Below, piece after piece: positions 1 to 12,496 of a stretch of DNA of 64,000 bases (within the stretch, counting starts at the first letter, position 1; each line of letters begins with the position of its first letter). Below the pieces are notes generated by a model. It ran no database searches. It worked only from the letters and a program-made list of their open reading frames with translations, and was not told the DNA's origin. The translations under genes and the position numbers were made by a program. Origin of the DNA: Neurospora crassa OR74A (lineage: Eukaryota; Ascomycota; Sordariomycetes; Sordariales; Sordariaceae); contig NC_026502.1 in NCBI RefSeq assembly GCF_000182925.2, positions 1,240,001 through 1,304,000 of the forward strand, in the 5' to 3' direction.

Positions 1-1576
1 AAAGAGGGAATTCTTCGCTTTAGTTAATAACTACGATTCTTCTTTATTTTTTTTAATTTTCAACATCTTCCTTTCTTTTTCTTTATACTAACTATATATT
101 ATTAAATAGCCTTTCTATTAAGTTTAGGGGTAAGGTTAATAATAGTAAGTTTATACTATTGCCCTAATTTTATTATTACCGCCGTTAAATAATAATTATA
201 GTATAATACCTATTTCTAATTTATTATATTTTTTAACTATTCCTCCCAATTAGTAATTATTAATTTTAAGACCTATAATAGTAGTATCGGGGTCCTTGAT
301 TTAAGGGGGGAACTAGTTACTATTACTAGTAGTTTCTCTATTAATATTTATACTTCGGCCTATTGAATTTTAATTACGCTACTCTCTAATTTATTAGCGG
401 GTAGCTGACCTTTAAATTATTATATTTAAATATAATTAAAAACTTAAATTATTATCCCCCGGATAAACTAGGCTTAGTCCGTTCGGGCGAATTTTTCTTT
501 AAAGGCTTAAACTCTTTTGTTAAAGTAAAAGTTAAATAGTAGATAGAATATTTCTATTTTTAAATTTCTTACTAGTATCATTTTATATACCTTAGCGATA
601 ATTTTTAAATACTTAATTTAGTATTTCGCTAACCCAACTACAATCCCTTATAATTTTCTATAAATTTTAGTCAATTAGTAGAATACCGAAGCTCTATATA
701 TAATAACGCTATAAATATATTTAATCTATATTTCCTTTATGCGAATAAAGGAATAATCTTATATCTTCGCCACTAATTTTATAAATATATTTATTTAAAT
801 TATTATTCTTTATTTTACTACTTTTGTATAAACCCTATAATTGAATTTATAGTTTAATTAAACCCTTAAGAATTATATTAATTCTATTAATTGAAATATA
901 ATATCCCTAAGTTAGACAATTTCTATCCTTAGTACCCTCGTCCGTATAAAATATATTAATTCTATTTTAATTACTTCGAACTCTATACCTCTCGCCCCTA
1001 CTTATTCCGAATATACTTCTTATACTACCTATAGTATTTTGCAATTTTCTTTAGTAGTATAGGTTACTACTATAATATTAGTATTGTCTATAAAGTTAAT
1101 TATAATTATATTTAGGATTATTATTAATTTTTAGTATAATAGGGTAATAAAGAAAATAAATAGAATAGGGGAGAGGGGGGAGCCTTGTAGTACGCTTATA
1201 GTAATTATATGAGGGTAGGATATTTTATTATTAAAGAAGAAGGAGCTTCTTCTTCCGGTAATGAAGTTCGTTATTTACTTAATAATTTATATTAGGAATT
1301 ATATTTCCTATGGGGTATATACAAGCTATTTATAGTTAATTCTATTGAATGTTCTTTTTAGATTTAAGAGTATAAGGGATATTACGGCCCTGAATTTCTA
1401 AGTTATATATACTATATTAGTAATTACCCGGATTGTAAATTCTATTAATCAGCCTGCCGAATTGTTTATTTGGCCCTTTAGTAGGAAATTAAATTCTTTA
1501 ATTACTTATATAAATCCTTTAATTATAAATATTTTAAAGATTTTTCCTATATTATTAAGTAGCAATATTAGCCTCT
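1..1576 (-). pseudogene. LINE-A ORF2, reverse transcriptase half (Tad1-like)
   Basis: On the minus strand this encodes the palm and thumb of a non-LTR reverse transcriptase. Seen: the fingers/palm start LLNNIGK just inside 1,560, the motif QGSPLSPILF at about 1,168-1,186, and FIDNTN at about 1,078-1,095 in place of FADDTN, so the second catalytic Asp reads Asn. Downstream, a continuous but stop-ridden frame matches the LINE-C protein (for example IEFEVIKIELIYFIRTR). The usual order is endonuclease, RT, RNase H-like/C-terminal Cys-His motif; the 3' end of this copy lies off the left edge. The 5' half of the same element is at 13,319-16,654, cut away by LINE-B. Stops fall at Gln/Trp positions, typical of RIP. 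Tad1-type is inferred from motifs, not from a tree. Confidence 0.85.
1564..1576. repeat. Target-site duplication of LINE-B (left copy)
   Basis: AATATTAGCCTCT here is repeated exactly at 13,306-13,318, directly after the (TAA)n tail of LINE-B. Removing 1,577-13,318 restores an open frame across the LINE-A reverse transcriptase on the minus strand (...GT*R / LILLLNNIGK...), so the two LINE-A halves were once contiguous. Confidence 0.9.
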
Positions 1577-3675
1577 TTCGACGGAACTACACTACGGTAC
1601 CACACGTGGCCCAGCACAGACGAAAATCCCGCGCTACATTATTTGTCGAAGGCTATGAGCTCCCTACTGGTATAGGCAAGAACCGGGAAGATAGGCCTAC
1701 GGGCATTTCTATTCGAGAGAAAAGTTCCAGAAGTAATAATGCTGTACTGCCGGTACGGCATAAGGAAAGAGACGTTCGAATACCTTGTACTAGAATGCCG
1801 GGAGACGGAGTAGACCTAACTATAGGGCGAGAACGCCTCTACGTAGCCAACTAACGAGGAAGAACTCTATAACGAACTCGAGACGAATACTAAACGGATT
1901 TTATAATAGGCCCTACGGTTAGGGAGGTTATAAGAGTACGAGTTGGTAATTAGAATTGAAAGAGCAAAGGAAATAGAAGAAGCGCTAGGAAGTATAAATT
2001 AGAATAGTTTAATTATATATATAAGAAACCCAGCCGAAATTAGGAGCTATTTAACCGGAATAGAACCGCGTTAGAACCGATAGAAAACCAACCAGACGTA
2101 TACCAAACGTATAAACAATAATTCCAAAAGAAAACTAAATTATATTTAATTCGGAAGAATAACAGGGTATTAACTACTTTATATTGCTAATAATTAATAT
2201 TATATTAATATTATCGCTAACTTTACCCTCCTTACTAAAAAACTTATTCTCTATACTAAAACTCTCTTTATTAACTTTAAGAAGAATATTACTAAGTATT
2301 ATCTTTATATTGTAGCGGGGCTAAATAAAAGTAATATTATTAATCGAACTTATATTTAAAATATAATTATAAATATTATAAATAGTTTATTTAATACTGA
2401 AAAACTCTATAAAGAGAATTAGTAATAGGGCCGATATAAAAATATTGTAAAATACTTATAATAGAAAGGTAGTTATTAAAACTATTCTACTTAACGCGGA
2501 TTATGATTATACCCTTATTAATACGTTTAATATTAATAATAATTAAATTAATTTTATTAGAAAGAGTATAAATAATCTCCTTAATTCTTATAATATAGAG
2601 ATAAATTATAATAATATTATTGTAGAATAGAGTAAGATCTGTAGAAGTATTACTAGGAATGTAAGTAAATTTCCTCTTCTTTAATAAAAATTTAATGGCT
2701 ATAATAAAATCCGAGGCCGGATAGTTGCTAATAAACGAAAGATTAATATTAATATAGTCTACTATAGCTTATATAGTAATTATAATTTATACTCTACTAA
2801 TAAAAATTTTAAAATTATTTTAAACTATATTATAATTGTATAATACCGTAGTAAATCTAATAAAAGTACGTACTAAGGGAATAAATTTAATGTTTAGGTA
2901 CTCTTTAATCCTCTTTTATAATTAATATTTATAATAAGGGGCATTAGGGTAAACTATTTTAAGAATTAAATATAGAGATGCTATAGAAATAAAACGGAGA
3001 TTTATAGGGATTTTAGAAGTATTAGGTTTAATTAAAGGCGAATTAGAAGCCGGCTAGGTTATTGTAAATTATAGAAAGAATATACTATAAGCTATAGGTA
3101 TAAAAGTTATACTATTTATAAAATTCGGAAGGTTAGAAGTATTTTATAGTAGCGCCCTTCTTCTCCTACATCTCCTTCGATAAATATTTTTTAATCTTCT
3201 CGAAAGTAACGGATTTAATTAGAACGTTATTATAAAATAAATTAGTAAGGCTAATATTAAATATTATAATTTCTACTATAACCTCGCCCTCTAATTCGTT
3301 AAAGGGGGCTGTAGCCTCCAATACCTTCGAAGCGGGTATTTTCTTCGTAGCGTTAAGAGGTTTCTTATATAATATAATATAGTAATAGTAATACTAATTC
3401 GGATTAAATATAAATATAGGATGGCGGCGGACTTAATTAGAATATAAATACAATATAATAAAAGTAGTAATATAATATAAGGAAGGAAAGAGGGAAGGAA
3501 AGAGAAAGTTGGGTTGAGGTTTCCTTTATAAATAAATTAGGCGACCCGGGATAATATAATTAAGGAAAAATAAGATAAAAGGCTACCGACTATAAGGAAA
3601 TAAAAGTAAAAAAACGGAAGAAGGGCGGCGACTAGTCGGGGTAGGGTCGGCTACGTATATAATAAAAATTTATAA
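1577..3675 (+). mobile_element. LINE-B, 5'-truncated Tad1-like LINE, main part
   Basis: Base by base this resembles 40,940-43,045 of LINE-C, including the end of ORF2 and a long 3' region. The insertion starts at 1,577, right after its target-site duplication, so it is a 5'-truncated copy lacking endonuclease and RT. The first ~300 bp are little mutated while the remainder is heavily RIP-altered. From about 2,000 to 3,675 I see only the degenerate 3' part of the LINE, with no separate gene. Its last ~210 bp, ending in a TAA-repeat tail, are at 13,096-13,305 on the far side of Helitron-3. Confidence 0.85.
1580..1860 (+). pseudogene. LINE-B ORF2 C-terminal fragment with Cys-His motif
   Basis: This is the C-terminal end of a Tad1-like ORF2. 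In the frame beginning FDGTTLRYHT it reads ...SSLLV*ARTGKIGLRAF..., then LYCRYGIRKETFEYLVLEC. That matches the C-x-CG...ET..H.L...C motif closing ORF2 in fungal LINEs, here with one Cys and the His changed to Tyr. The equivalent stretch in LINE-C (about 40,950-41,220) is more mutated. The region also carries an open frame in another register starting at 1,462, but that crosses the LINE-A/LINE-B junction and is not a gene. Confidence 0.75.
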
Positions 3676-4380
3676 CTTTAATTAAAATAGTTCTCAGACA
3701 CCGGTGCGATACTGGATCCTCAGCTCAAGCAATGCCCGGTGTATATTGAAGCGTGCTTTAGATCCACATTACGTAAGCCAGTAGAATCCATATACCAAGA
3801 GATGCCAAGACGGAAAGCACGGGAAGGCTCTTAGCAACTCGAATTCGCACTTAGGGGCACAACACCAACCAAAACATCACCAAATCTAACCCCTTCCGCG
3901 AATCTTTCTATTATCTTACCTATAAACCCAGCTAGACTCAGCAAACACGCTCAAAACGCTCCAATCAAGCAATATAATCAACTTCCAACTACCTTACTAT
4001 CACCAACCCCACCGAAAGTACTATAGGGATACCCGTAGTATAGCAATTAAGGGGACGCCCGCAATTACTACTAGTATAAATTTAGAGAGCTCGTACATTC
4101 AACTCCTTACTTATACCTTATTTTTTTTTAAACACTCAATTATTATATTACTAACCTCTCTCAAACCCTTCTTATCTTCCAATCTTCTAATATTAACTAC
4201 ATATAGGCCATTTCCAAGGAAACAGGAGATATAAAACCGCCGTAAGACGTACTATCTCTCAGTACCATTAATAATTACTTTAAAAAAGGGTATACTATAA
4301 GGTATTCAATTAAGGTGCGCGGAATAAGTCGAGCTAAACTCCTTTCTTTTTTTTTTTTTTTTTTTTTTCTCATTATATCT
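3676..4380 (-). other. Helitron-3 3' region, partly spared from RIP
   Basis: No gene is seen. Bases ~3,690-4,020 have near-normal base composition unlike all around them. They contain an inverted repeat (ACACCGG / CCGGTGT, at about 3,698-3,704 and 3,735-3,742) enclosing ~30 nt, which could be the terminal hairpin Helitrons carry near the 3' end. A run of 22 T lies at 4,347-4,368. The stretch between is AT-rich without recognisable coding. The assignment to the Helitron end is inference from position. Confidence 0.45.
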
Positions 4381-4710
4381 CTAAGCTAATAGTAAGAATC
4401 AGTTACCTAAATTCTAAATTAGAATAATCTAAATTATAATTAATAATAAGGGTAATATATTACTTTGAACGGATGGGAAAATAAAGGCTAGGGGCAGCCG
4501 TAATCTTCTTCTTCTTATAAAGAAGGTCATCTTTGGTTAGCAATACCATCTTAGTACTAACCCAACCTCTAGTAATAGTATATTAGCGCTTAATAGCAAG
4601 CAAATTACAGCGCTCCTCTTCTTCTTTTAATATATTATTAAAGCGTTACTCGAATTCGAAATTATTGTTTTCAAATATAATTAATATAGTAGCGCTAAGG
4701 GTTAATAATT
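4381..4710 (-). pseudogene. Small ORF downstream of Helitron-3 helicase
   Basis: Unrecognised protein of about 105 residues. On the minus strand, in one frame, it reads TILIIFENNNFEFE, then RFNNILKEEEERCNLLAIKRQ, and ends near KQYITLIINYNLDYSNLEFRQL. The same protein, with the same register and segments such as RFDNILKEE and KQYITLIINYNLNYFNLGFRQL, lies downstream of the helicase in Helitron-1 (47,160-47,480). No start codon is obvious, so it may be a second exon or a RIP-damaged ORF. Stops occur only at Gln/Trp-type positions. Function unknown. Confidence 0.5.
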
Positions 4711-4748
4711 AATAGTTAATAAAAGTAATAAAAATTCGAATATAAGAG

Positions 4749-4800
4749 AAAGAGGGAGAGGGAGAGGGAGAGGGAGAGGAAGGAGAGAAAGAGAAAGAAT
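4749..4800. repeat. GGGAGA-type simple repeat
   Basis: Purine-rich microsatellite with several GGGAGA units followed by GA/GAAA runs. It lies between helicase and small ORF in Helitron-3. The same place in Helitron-1 holds a CT-dinucleotide run (47,112-47,131), so a pyrimidine tract on the coding strand is a constant feature of this spacer. Confidence 0.8.
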
Positions 4801-4849
4801 TTAAATACTAGATATAAAATAAAATAGAAGGAACAGCTATAAACATAAT

Positions 4850-7800
4850 TAATAGAAAGTATACTTAAAAATATTATTTATATTACATCTATCTAAGGTT
4901 GAACCGGAAATAATAATACCGGGTGCCTAGAATCTTAGTATTTAAACACCCGGAATTAGAAATTTCTCTAATAATCTCCTTACTTCGTTAATTACTTTTA
5001 TAATAAATATACAATTAAATATTATATATAAAATACTTAAATCGAAAGGAATATTAAATATAAGGCCTTATAAAGTTTTAACTTTACTATATACTATATA
5101 TATAAATCCAATTTAAAAGTCCCTCTTTAAAATATTTAATATAGCTATATTAAAAGTAGAACCTCATACTTTATATACCGTAATAGTATATATAATAACT
5201 AAAGGAAATTATGTTCTTATATACTAAGCATTTCGGTAAAACTTAAACTCTCGTTTAATCTAGAAAATAGGAACAATATTACAAAAATAATCTTAGTCTT
5301 CTTAGTTAAAGAAGTAAGAAGGCCTAGTATACTGGTTAAACTTAACGAACATAACTAATAGATTGCTATAAGGGTGTTATTCATCAATAACATCTTAATT
5401 AGGAAGGTTAAAATCCTATATAATATCGAAAATAGTACTTAAAGTACCGTTAATTAAATTAGCCTTAGTCTAAAGATTCTTAATAAGTATAACCCTACTA
5501 CCTATTATCAACGGGAGCTCGAGCTATAGATTATTAATATTAGCAGGATCTACATCTTTAATACTAAAGCTAGTATATTCAATAGGGAGAATAAAATATA
5601 GTTAATTTAATATTTCTATATATTAAATATTATACGCTGCAACGTCTTTATATTTAGGGTAAATATATAAAGTATTAATAAATTTAATTTACTTATTTAG
5701 TAGTAGCCTTAATTATATTCGAGAATAAAGTAATTCCTAGTATTATCGAATAGGTTAGTTACTTCGTAATCCTTCGAACGCCGCCTTAAATCTAGCTTAA
5801 TCATCACCCTATTGCCGTACAATTTACTATAACTCAACAATCTTATTGAAGGTATAGTAATATATACGACCAATAGCCTCAATAATAGGTAAGACTTACT
5901 AATTATAAAATAACAGTTTCTGTTTAACTAGGGGTAATTAATAAAAGTTATTAAGTAGAAGAATACTTCTACTACCGAATAATTGGTTCTAAGATTTAGG
6001 GAAGGCCTAACGCAATCTTTAATTAACGAAATTGAAAATTCAAAGTCCCAATATAAACTTTTCATTAATAATAAAGTAACAATACAGCTATAGTTAGTAT
6101 TGAAATTGGGTTAGATTAATACTTTCTAATACTATAATAGCTACCTTAGGATTATTTTAATTAATATTCTTAGGAGTAATAGGGAGTTTGAATAAAGAAT
6201 GCAAGGTTTGGCCATTAATACTATTAGCTATTACCCCCGTTGGAGTATATCTAATAATTAGTAAAGTCTTATTATATATTGCAACTATTTGTTCGAATTT
6301 GAATAATAACGCCTTAATAAAAAAAGACTTTCTAGTACTTCCGCGGCTATCAATTTGTAAAAGCAAAAGTAGGATTCGTAAATACTATTAAATATTATTA
6401 TTATAATTAAAAATAAATTAATAATAACGAACAAACTAATTAAAAACAACCTTTTATTCCGTATTAAAATTCTAAATAGCCTGCGATGCAAAAGCGGGAA
6501 TATCGGCTACTAACTATAGGTTATCAATTTTCATATTCTTCTAATAATCCTATTACAATTCTAATAAATCTTAATAACCTAAATAGTTATACCAATTATA
6601 TAAAACATTTTAATTATAGTAACTAAATATACTAAAATCGCTATTATCTTTAATTCGTTAATAATAAAGAAGATCTCTGGCTAAGATTTGCTATAGCTCT
6701 CTCTACCTTTCCTATTCGGTAGAGGATTCGAAATTGTCATTGGGTTCGCCATCGGGTATATTACTATAGTAATTATAAGGGTAATCTAAATCCCTAATAT
6801 AAACCTCTATATAAATTAAATATATATTAGAATAAATCTTTAACTCTTTCCGAATTCTATTCTAGTTTACAATACTAAACAATTTAATATAGGTACAATA
6901 GGAATAATATAATATTAATTTAACTCTATACTAATCTTCGTTTTAGTTATCGTCCTCGAATTTATAAATTAGGTAGTAGTTTAATACCCTCTTCTTAACC
7001 CGGCCTCCAAAATATTAATTATTAACGATATTAAACCGAATTAACTACTTAAAGTAATTAATATTCTCAAAGTTATTAAGGCGAAATAAATATTTGGTAT
7101 ACTAGGTGCGAGTTTAAATTTACTGGCCTTATTTAATAAGTACTCCCGGTCTAGGAAGTCTATTCAGATTATAGTAATTTATATTAATAATAATTCGGGT
7201 ATTCTACTCTAGAGGTAAGTTAAGTAGTAAGTAACTAATTTCTTAGGCAGACTAATCTCGCTTAGCAATAAACTAATTTATTATCTTTACAATAAAAGAG
7301 ACAACGTAGTTATTAAAAGCAATATAGAGTACAATCTATTAAATAATTTCTTTAAAAGGTCTAGACTACTTTTCTACTTTTAAATAGTACTTAGTAATAT
7401 AATTAATAATAGTGTTATAACTAGTATAAGGCTATAGATCCGTATTTATACGCTATTTAATAGTAATTGTCCGGTTATAATTATTTATATAATTATTATT
7501 TCTTTCCCCGTTGTATAACTAATATTTTAGGTTAAAACTTCGTATAAAATATAAATCGGAATAGTAATTTCTTAGAAAGTAGAAACGATAAATTTTAAAA
7601 ATATAATTATTAAATTAAAGAGTACCTTAATTAAATTATTTAATTCGAAAATAGTAATTATTTATACACCAGCTATAGCGCTACATACAATTAACTATTC
7701 GGGATAGGAGGTCGAAGGTAGGAAGGAATTCGCCTTTATTATTACTAATAATAACGGATAAAAGATCCCCTTCACCCTACTAGCCAACTCTTTCTAATTT

Positions 7801-10002
7801 TAGGTTAATAATAGTAATGTAATAACCCTAGAATTCTACAAATTCCCAACGAATATTCTTATCGGCTAATTCGGGTACTTCGATATAAGGGACCTAATAA
7901 ACGCTATAATTATAACCGCTTCCTCGTACCTAAAATTCAATATAATACTACTAATTTTAAATCTTAAACTTTAAAAGCAAAATATATTATCGAAATAGTT
8001 CAAAACGTTTCTTAAGGTAGTATACGGCGATATAAGGGTTTTCTTTAAGATTCTTCCTTACAATTCGTTTCTAACCATCGGCCGAAGCAGCCTTCTACTC
8101 TTTATAATTAAATATATAACAAGCAAAGCTTTCCTAATATATATTAACCGCACTAAACGTTATAAACATAACTAATATACCCAATACCTCAATATAAATA
8201 CGAAGTTTACAGCTTTTCCGTATTTAGTATAATTGTATGCCATATATTATATTAGTAAATTAAACGACCGAATGGAGAAGCCGTTAGGCTTCCGGAATAT
8301 TAAACTTAACTACTTCCCTTAATACTTCAATACTAGCTAGGCCCTCATTATTTGTACTACTACGACTAGATTGTACGAAAAACTAGCTTTTTAAATTAGT
8401 TTATTAACGCATTATAGTATTGAAGGTAATAAAAGGAAATTGGTAGTATCGAATAAATTGGCTATTATACTATTTAAATATATATTAGATATAGTTATTG
8501 TATTTAATTGAACGGATTCGAGGTTTAATAAAATCGGCTTGCCCTTGGGGATAGAATATTAGAAATGCCTATAATAGAATAAGTTAAATTCTATCCTATT
8601 TTCTTATAGGGGTATTATATAAGGGATTAGGTTTAATAAAAGATTAAGTTGGAGGATATTACCCGGGAGCGGGTTGGACTAGTATATTAACTGGATTTTA
8701 AATAGTAGCTAGAATAGGATATCCCCCTAATATTCAACGAAGTTATTCTATATCTATTTAGTTAGCTATAAGGTTAAGAAGGGTAGCAACTTCTAATTCA
8801 AAAACATCGTCCTTATCTTCTTCTTTATCCTTATTATCGCTATTTAAATTAAGATCCTCGTTATCCGGGAAATTATTAGGGTTAATATTATAAATAATTA
8901 AATTATTATATATATTACCGTTAGGAAGCTATTTAAATTTATTAAAGCGGCCCTTAATAATTTCAATATTTTAATACCTAGGGTGATTTTCCCTAAGGAA
9001 ATAAAGCTAAGTACGAATATTATTAATATTGATTATTATAGCCTACTTAATTCGTCGGGCGGTACAGGGTTTATCCTTAGGTTTGTAAGGCTGAAGGATT
9101 ATAATATTAAAGTTACGGGGAAGTAGGGGCAGCTGGTAGTAAATATAGCTAATATCCTGTAAAAAGTTAATAATATAGCCTAAATATTTATATTAGGATC
9201 CTTTAACAACCTAGATATTAATAAATATATATACCCGGGTAATAAATTGTTCTTCGATTTAATTTAATTCTAGCAATTCGGTAGGAACAATCCCGAAATC
9301 CAAATGATTATCGGTACTAAAATAATAAAAATTACCGGGTACTCTTCTATTATTACGGGTATAATATTGCTGGTAATAATTATTAATTATATATATTTCG
9401 AACTACCGCTCGTTATACTATAGGTAATACTCTATAATATCCTATCTTTAAACTTCCTTGAATACCTTAATTATATTAAAATCGATATTAAGAATAATTC
9501 TAGTTAGGAGGTCTTTAGGTCCTTAATATAGCGGGTCCTATTTAAATTCAATATTAGCAAGTCTAGGAAATTATTAAAGTAGTAGTAAAGAAGGTAGTAC
9601 AAGTTATTTAAGGTTAGGATAAATATCTCATTAAGCGAAACCACAATATACCCGACATTATATTAAAAAATAAAGTAGTAGCGGTCTATAATTATTTAAA
9701 GGTAGAGAGGGATTATAATAATATAAATTACAATATTCCTTCTCTTTATTATTATTAATATCGAAGAATAACCCTCTTATAAATACCCTTCGGCAATGTA
9801 TATAAAACTTATTCTCGAGGTCGATATTGTTATATAGTATACCTAACCGGCAATATCTATAAAAGTTAAACTCAATATGCCTATCTACTATAGCCCGGGC
9901 AATATTATATAGTAGGTAAAAGAAATAGTTGTTCTCTAGGTCTAAATCTAGATCTAAATTTAGGTTAGGATTTTGACTAATATTAGGATTATAATCTTCT
10001 AT
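4850..10002 (-). pseudogene. Helitron-3 RepHel: Helitron-N, Rep and Pif1-like helicase
   Basis: Rep nicks and joins DNA; the helicase unwinds it for rolling-circle transposition. Seen on the minus strand, N to C: a Cys-rich stretch and IEEQFITRVYIFINI...YKYLGYIINFLQDISYIY (about 9,150-9,800); Rep with NPYIAVYLKKRFELFR near 8,000, the YWVPYIEVPELADK and GYYITIIN segments near 7,700-7,900; YITKYYLKVEK near 7,400; Walker A as IDSRGSTRKS (expected DGGGGTGKS) and PTGVIANSINGQTLHSLF within 6,157-6,366; IINEKFILGL; LLLNNFYQLPLVKQK; and TITVYKVRGST plus YIVYSKVKTLYGL toward 5,000. Order and spacing fit fungal RepHel. Walker A is destroyed and many Gln/Trp codons are stops, so it is dead. Confidence 0.88.
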
Positions 10003-10017
10003 ATTATCCCTATTTAT
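10003..10017. repeat. Target-site duplication of LINE-D (left copy)
   Basis: ATTATCCCTATTTAT at 10,003-10,017 is repeated exactly at 10,648-10,662. Excising 10,018-10,662 restores a continuous Asn/Asp-rich frame of Helitron-3 on the minus strand (...NINRDN / IEDYNPN...). Confidence 0.9.
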
Positions 10018-10647
10018 TCGGGGACGCGCTGGGGGAGGGACCCTCCACGTCGGAGGTCAAATCGATCGGGCTAGGGCGATAACGGCCGGAGGAAGCCATC
10101 TTATTGGAAGGTGCGATGGGGAAGAAGGAGAAGAAGGACCAGGAAGGGGTGCCGTATAGGGGATTATATAAACGAGGGAAGGGGGTCCTTACACTATTGC
10201 AAATAAAGGTAGATTCATAGGGTAATAAAGTAAATAACGGGGAGGAAGTGTTTGCAAACGGGGTAAGGAGGCGGAGAAGTGGAGTAATAAACGAGGAAAT
10301 GGGATAGGGAAACGGGAAGAAGGCGGAGGAAGGAGCGGTAGGGAGTAAAATGGAAAGGCAGTAAAGGAAGCGGTACGCCTAGTCTAATCCTGTTCCTATT
10401 GTCTTTATTGTTTTAGTATTGGGATAACGTAGCGGTGGGAGAGACGAGATCAATTTGCTATAGCGGTGGGTGAGAGCTGTTATAGTTGTAAGTAAAGTAG
10501 GAGCGGCGTAGAGAACTACGACCGAAATGGAGCTGGGGGTTTTCATCCGGCGGTGTTTAACACCGTACGGTTTTCCCCTCCAGAGAACTGGAGAAGGACC
10601 CCATGCCAACAAGGCGCTATAGTTATAGTATAGGGAATAAGACTATT
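10018..10647 (+). mobile_element. LINE-D, short 3' fragment of a second LINE family
   Basis: A 630-bp insertion with a 15-bp target duplication. Its last ~110 bp resemble the 3' end of LINE-B/C: GGTTTTCATCCGGC and GTACGGTTTTCCC, then ATGCC..GGCG, then a tail ending AATAAGACTATT. It is therefore the 3' end of a related but distinct LINE, extremely 5'-truncated. An inverted relative is at 57,850-58,476. Base composition is nearly normal (little RIP). Hairpins are visible: GGTGTTTAACACC and CTCCAGAGAACTGGAG. No coding is claimed; open frames across it on the minus strand are incidental. Confidence 0.75.
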
Positions 10648-10662
10648 ATTATCCCTATTTAT

Positions 10663-11900
10663 ATTATCATCCAAATTATTATTTATATTGTCTTTTTAAT
10701 TATTATTTATACTATAATCGTTTTTTTAATTATTATTCCGATTATCATCCCTATTATAAATACTAGTATTGCATCGTCTCTAATTACCGAGGGAAGGAGT
10801 AACTGAAATTGGTTAACTGTTATAGTAACGACGACGATAATTACGCCGAATTTAATTAATCTAGCGGCGGGCTACGGCAGTATTAAGAGAATCCTGTGTA
10901 AAGTATAATTAGTTAAGTCTATAATTTAAAGTATATTATTTTAGATATACTTATAAATTCTTACCTATAGGAAAGAAAGGAGTAATTGAACGTATAATAC
11001 GGTCTCGATTTTAAAGCTATCTATCAACGTCAATAATTCTTCGAGATTATTGTATTGGTTGGGCTAGTGCCAGTACTAGTGCCGGTACTAGTGCCGGGGC
11101 CGGGGCCGGGGCCGGCGGTGCTAGGGGTCTTTACCGCGGCATTGGCATAGGTAGTACCATTGGTAGTGCCATTAGTAGTGCTATCGGTAGTACTATAAGT
11201 AGAAATAGCTATAGCTCCCGCTCTAGAAGCTTATTAAATTCTTCTTCACGGACAACTATTCTAGCAAGTTAGAACTACTAGCTTAAAATTAGAATAATAG
11301 CTTAACGGAACTAAGGGTATAGTTGGAATAGTCGAAATAATAAAGGTTTTAATAAAGAAGGGCCTCGAGGCTAAAGTTAAGGTTGAAGCTAAAATTAAAG
11401 TCTTTAAGCGGGCCGTAGTATCCCGGGAGGAGATCTCTCAACGGTATCTCTTTTGCACTGTACAACCTATTAATAATATTAGTTATTCAATAGGCCAACC
11501 AACCGATGCTGCCTAAATCGCACCTATAACCCTCTACAATTCGAATCGTAATATTACCTATTACTAGGCATCCTATTTACCCGTAGGTAGTAAGACAATA
11601 CGGTATACTAGGTTCCTTATAGGATTTATATATTTTAAAGGATTTACTATTAAATAGATAATACCAGTTGGCTAGTAAAGGGAACGTTGGGGATAGTAAT
11701 AAATAACTTAATAGAAACTTACCTCCGCTTACTTATTATAGTATTCTCTGCAATTTTACACGAATTTAATAGGATCTCGTTTATTAATAAATTCGGCATT
11801 GGATTTATATTAATAATATATTTTATAATATTTAATACGTATATCTATAATAACAATGAAAGGAAAGATATATAAGCCCCTAAAATAAATAGACAGAAAT
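10663..11900 (-). pseudogene. Helitron-3 N-terminal low-complexity part
   Basis: This continues the RepHel frame upstream of LINE-D. It reads Asn/Asp-rich at 10,663-10,800 (INNNLDDNINRDN) and Thr/Ser/Gly/Pro-rich at 11,055-11,200 (PGPGPGTSTGTSTGTS), with GC-rich GGGGCC repeats. From about 11,430 to 11,900, reversed, the DNA aligns with Helitron-1 18,600-18,890 and Helitron-2 57,080-57,330, so the three elements share this N-terminal or leader segment. The true start codon could not be fixed. Confidence 0.55.
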
Positions 11901-12480
11901 TAACGAAAAGGAAACCCCTAGAGAAAAGGAAACCCCAGAGAAAAGGAAATCCTCCGTACCTATAATAATATATAAATAATAATAAGTAAATAAATAAGAA
12001 GGGGAGAATTAACTTCGCTAAATAAATAGGATCTAAAAAGTCGGGGTCTACGTCTATTATTAAATTTAGGGTAATACCTAATTGTAGGTTTTTATTACCT
12101 TTCTTTCGAGGGTAGAGTTTGGGTTGGTAATTAGTATAATAGTCTACCCAATACCCATTTCGAGGGTAGAATTATAAATTAATAATTAGTAGGATAATCT
12201 ATCCAATAGTCTATACGCGTACTAAGATAATCTAATCGCTCCAGAGTTTGAGGTCGCTCTAGAGTTTGAAAATACAATAGTCTATTTTATTATAAATATA
12301 AACTTTAACTAATTCTAGAGTACTTAGTTTATTATTAGCCTTAATAGTCTTACAAGGGCTAATACTATAAATTTAGAGTGAAGTACCGACTTAGAAAATT
12401 AGGATCTATATCTACTATCGAATTTAATATAATACTTACAAAAGTAGAATTTTAGGTTAATAATAAATAGAAAAGAGAGT
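11901..12480. other. Helitron-3 leader with short tandem repeats
   Basis: No gene is seen. There are three degenerate copies of GAGAAAAGGAAACC at 11,905-11,950. Two ~70-bp degenerate direct repeats around TTTCGAGGGTAGA lie at about 12,105 and 12,160, and two copies of a CTCTAGAGTTTGA-like unit at about 12,238-12,272. The rest is AT-rich, RIP-mutated sequence. Confidence 0.45.
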
Positions 12481-12496
12481 TTAAAATTCGAAATTA

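Noticed and set aside
1462-1854. Open frame of 130 codons
   Set aside because: Crosses the LINE-A/LINE-B junction at 1,577 and is not in the frame of the LINE-B Cys-His motif.
10379-10612. Minus-strand open frame of 77 codons
   Set aside because: Antisense to LINE-D, a 3' untranslated fragment; the inverted relative at 57,850-58,476 does not keep the frame.
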